From positions 62,001 to 126,000 of the forward strand of contig NZ_JACIDJ010000003.1 in NCBI RefSeq assembly GCF_014196305.1: DNA of 64,000 nt, read 5' to 3'. How positions within the stretch are numbered: position 1 is the first letter of the stretch; each line of letters begins with the position of its first letter. Origin of the DNA: Roseococcus suduntuyensis (GTDB lineage Bacteria; Pseudomonadota; Alphaproteobacteria; Acetobacterales; Acetobacteraceae). The notes beneath the pieces were generated by a model, which ran no database searches, was not told the origin of the DNA, and worked only from the letters and a program-made list of their open reading frames with translations. Shown piece after piece: positions 62,889 to 64,000 of this stretch. The translations under genes and the position numbers were made by a program.

Positions 62889-63728
62889 ATGGCTGACGAC
62901 AAGGCTTCCCTCTCCGCCCGCATCGGCGTGGATCTCGGCGCGCGCCTGCGGCTGGAGGACGGGCTGGAATGGGCGTCGTCGGCGGGTTTCGCGCATCTGG
63001 ACATCCGCCTGGGCGATGCGGGCAATGAGTTCGACGGCTTCGACGGCGCACGGCTGCGCGCGGCGCGCGGGCTGAAGGAACGGCTCGGGCTCGAGCTTGG
63101 CCTGCACACGCTGTCGGCCGTGAACATGGCCGAGACCGCGCCCTACCTCGCCGCCGCCACCGACAACTACCTGCGCGCCTATGTGGACCTGGCCGGGCCG
63201 CTGGGCGCGGGCTGGATCGTGGTCCATGCCGGCTACCACTTCACCGACGACTACGACCGCCGCACCCAGGCCGCGCTGACCCGGCTGCGACGCCTGGGCG
63301 ACTACGCGCGCACCCAGGGCGTGCGCCTGCTGCTGGAGAACATGAACCCCGAGCCCGCGGATGCCGAGGTGCGCTACCTGGCCTGCGACATCCCCGAATG
63401 CGAGCGCTTCTTCGCGGCCCTGGACCCGGAGGTCTTCGGCTGGTCCTTCACCGCCAACCACGCGCACATGCTGCCCGTGGGCGTCGAGGGCTTCTACCGC
63501 CATTTCGGCCCGGCCCGGATGGCGGAGGTGCGCCTCGCCGACAACCGAGGGGCCAAGGAGGAGCACCTGTTTCCCGGCGAGGGCAACATGGACTTCAACG
63601 CCCTGTTTCGCCTGATCGAGGGCGAGGGCTATCGCGGCCACTACATGCTGGCCTTCGGCGGCCCGGACGACATGCGCGCGGGCCGCGACAAGCTGGTGGC
63701 GGAGTGGGAGATGGCGGCCCGCGCCTGA
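62889..63728 (+). CDS. Sugar phosphate isomerase/epimerase-like TIM-barrel protein
   Basis: 279-aa xylose-isomerase-like (AP endonuclease 2 superfamily) protein. ARIGVDLGARLRLEDGLEWASSAGFAHLDIRLGD, GLELGLHTLSAVNMAE, WIVVHAGYHF, LLLENMN, WSFTANHAHMLPVG, RLADNRGAKEEHLFPGEGNMDF and GYRGHYMLAFGG contain the metal-binding Glu/Asp/His pattern. Substrate unknown. It is followed by a palindromic gene-end element that overlaps the stop codon. Confidence 0.86.
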   Translation: MADDKASLSARIGVDLGARLRLEDGLEWASSAGFAHLDIRLGDAGNEFDGFDGARLRAARGLKERLGLELGLHTLSAVNMAETAPYLAAATDNYLRAYVDLAGPLGAGWIVVHAGYHFTDDYDRRTQAALTRLRRLGDYARTQGVRLLLENMNPEPADAEVRYLACDIPECERFFAALDPEVFGWSFTANHAHMLPVGVEGFYRHFGPARMAEVRLADNRGAKEEHLFPGEGNMDFNALFRLIEGEGYRGHYMLAFGGPDDMRAGRDKLVAEWEMAARA

Positions 63729-63802
63729 TCGCCTTCGGTGAACTCACCGAAGGCGTGCATCAGCCGCCCAACCAATCCGCCCGCGATCAACCGGCGTTGA
63801 TC
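63725..63802. repeat. Palindromic gene-end elements after the isomerase-like gene
   Basis: GCCTTCGGTG (63731-63740), AACT, CACCGAAGGC (63745-63754): perfect 10-bp stem beginning inside the TGATC that contains the plus-strand stop. A second hairpin GATCAA-CCGGCG-TTGATC (63785-63802) runs into the stop of the convergent deacetylase gene (63801-63803). Same family as other copies. Confidence 0.65.
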
Positions 63803-64000
63803 ACGCGTGCGGCGCCGGATGCAGCGCCGTGAACCAGTCGCCGATCTCGGACGAGGTGGCGAAAGCCACCTGCGGGTGCGCCGCCAGCTCCTCCATCGCG
63901 GCCCAGAAGCTCTCCATCCGGTGCGCCACGCCGATCACGTGCGGGTGGAGTGCGATGGTCATCACCCGCGTCCGCTCGAAGCCGCCACGCGCGTAGAAGG
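63801..64000 (-). CDS. Polysaccharide deacetylase family protein, C-terminal part
   Basis: The final 66 residues of a minus-strand gene that starts beyond the window. They read FYARGGFERTRVMTIALHPH and then VIGVAHRMESFWAAMEEL, ending in SSEIGDWFTALHPAPHA. ALHPHVIGxxHR is the C-terminal metal/His motif of NodB-homology deacetylases of the allantoinase-like (PuuE) group. The catalytic Asp/His part is off-window. Substrate may be an amide or N-acetylated sugar. Confidence 0.75.
   Translation of the reverse strand, partial: FYARGGFERTRVMTIALHPHVIGVAHRMESFWAAMEELAAHPQVAFATSSEIGDWFTALHPAPHA

Overview
The window is very GC-rich, with gene order and protein families typical of Alphaproteobacteria. 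The best guess is Rhodospirillales/Acetobacterales (Roseomonas-like). Reasons: the alaC-hom-glpX-recJ block, the guaA/rsmB/guaB/rlmE/ppx block, the metG-tatD-MBL and tmk-holB arrangement, PHA metabolism, Bug-type solute receptors, and EcfG-like general-stress promoters. The genus is an inference; there is no rRNA in the window. Most of it is ordinary chromosomal core, densely packed, with many 4-bp ATGA/GTGA gene overlaps. No transposase, integrase, phage gene or CRISPR array was seen.

Layout. 1-6.7 kb: 5' part of a PHA synthase gene, a Pro-rich lipoprotein, then the amino-acid/central-metabolism operon alaC-hom-glpX-recJ. 6.7-12.8 kb: an orphan protein behind an AT-rich leader, a TauE/SafE exporter with an Asp/Glu racemase, and a minus-strand catabolic set (peptide-type binding protein, M20 deacylase, nucleoside deaminase). 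12.8-16.4 kb: ArsC-like protein and a stress cluster (SDR, TspO, KGG-repeat proteins) with EcfG-like promoters. 16.4-23.3 kb: purine and RNA-modification genes. 23.4-25.2 kb: tRNA-Gln, a PHB-depolymerase-type esterase and a ribbon-helix-helix regulator with a perfect inverted repeat upstream. 25.2-34.6 kb: ABC exporter, FrhB/BciB-like flavoprotein, a PEP-carboxylase-like protein with substituted active-site residues, divergent Lrp/dadA, and a beta-CASP hydrolase. 34.7-39.5 kb: LOG protein and heptose genes gmhA, gmhB and hldD. 39.5-45 kb: assorted metabolic genes. 45-52.1 kb: tatD, metG, holB, tmk, dacA, rlpA and mltB (DNA replication and cell wall). 52.3-53.8 kb: MmgE/PrpD protein and tRNA-Ser. 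53.9-62.6 kb: an accessory segment. 62.9-64 kb: sugar-isomerase-like protein and the end of a polysaccharide deacetylase gene.

The most unusual part is 53.9-62.6 kb, directly behind tRNA-Ser. Two divergent sulfotransferase-like genes are followed by a tight six-gene operon: a TPR/alpha-beta-hydrolase protein, an ABC importer (ATPase, permease, binding protein), a stand-alone adenylation-thiolation enzyme and a SAM methyltransferase. The overlaps suggest that the importer supplies or recaptures a small acid or amino acid that is activated on the carrier domain, methylated and released. I do not recognise this combination as a described pathway.

A second genome-scale signal is a family of palindromic elements at gene ends (21.5, 31.1, 33.0, 39.5, 43.3 and 63.7 kb). 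Their edge usually coincides with a stop codon, and at least one carries a terminator-like T run.
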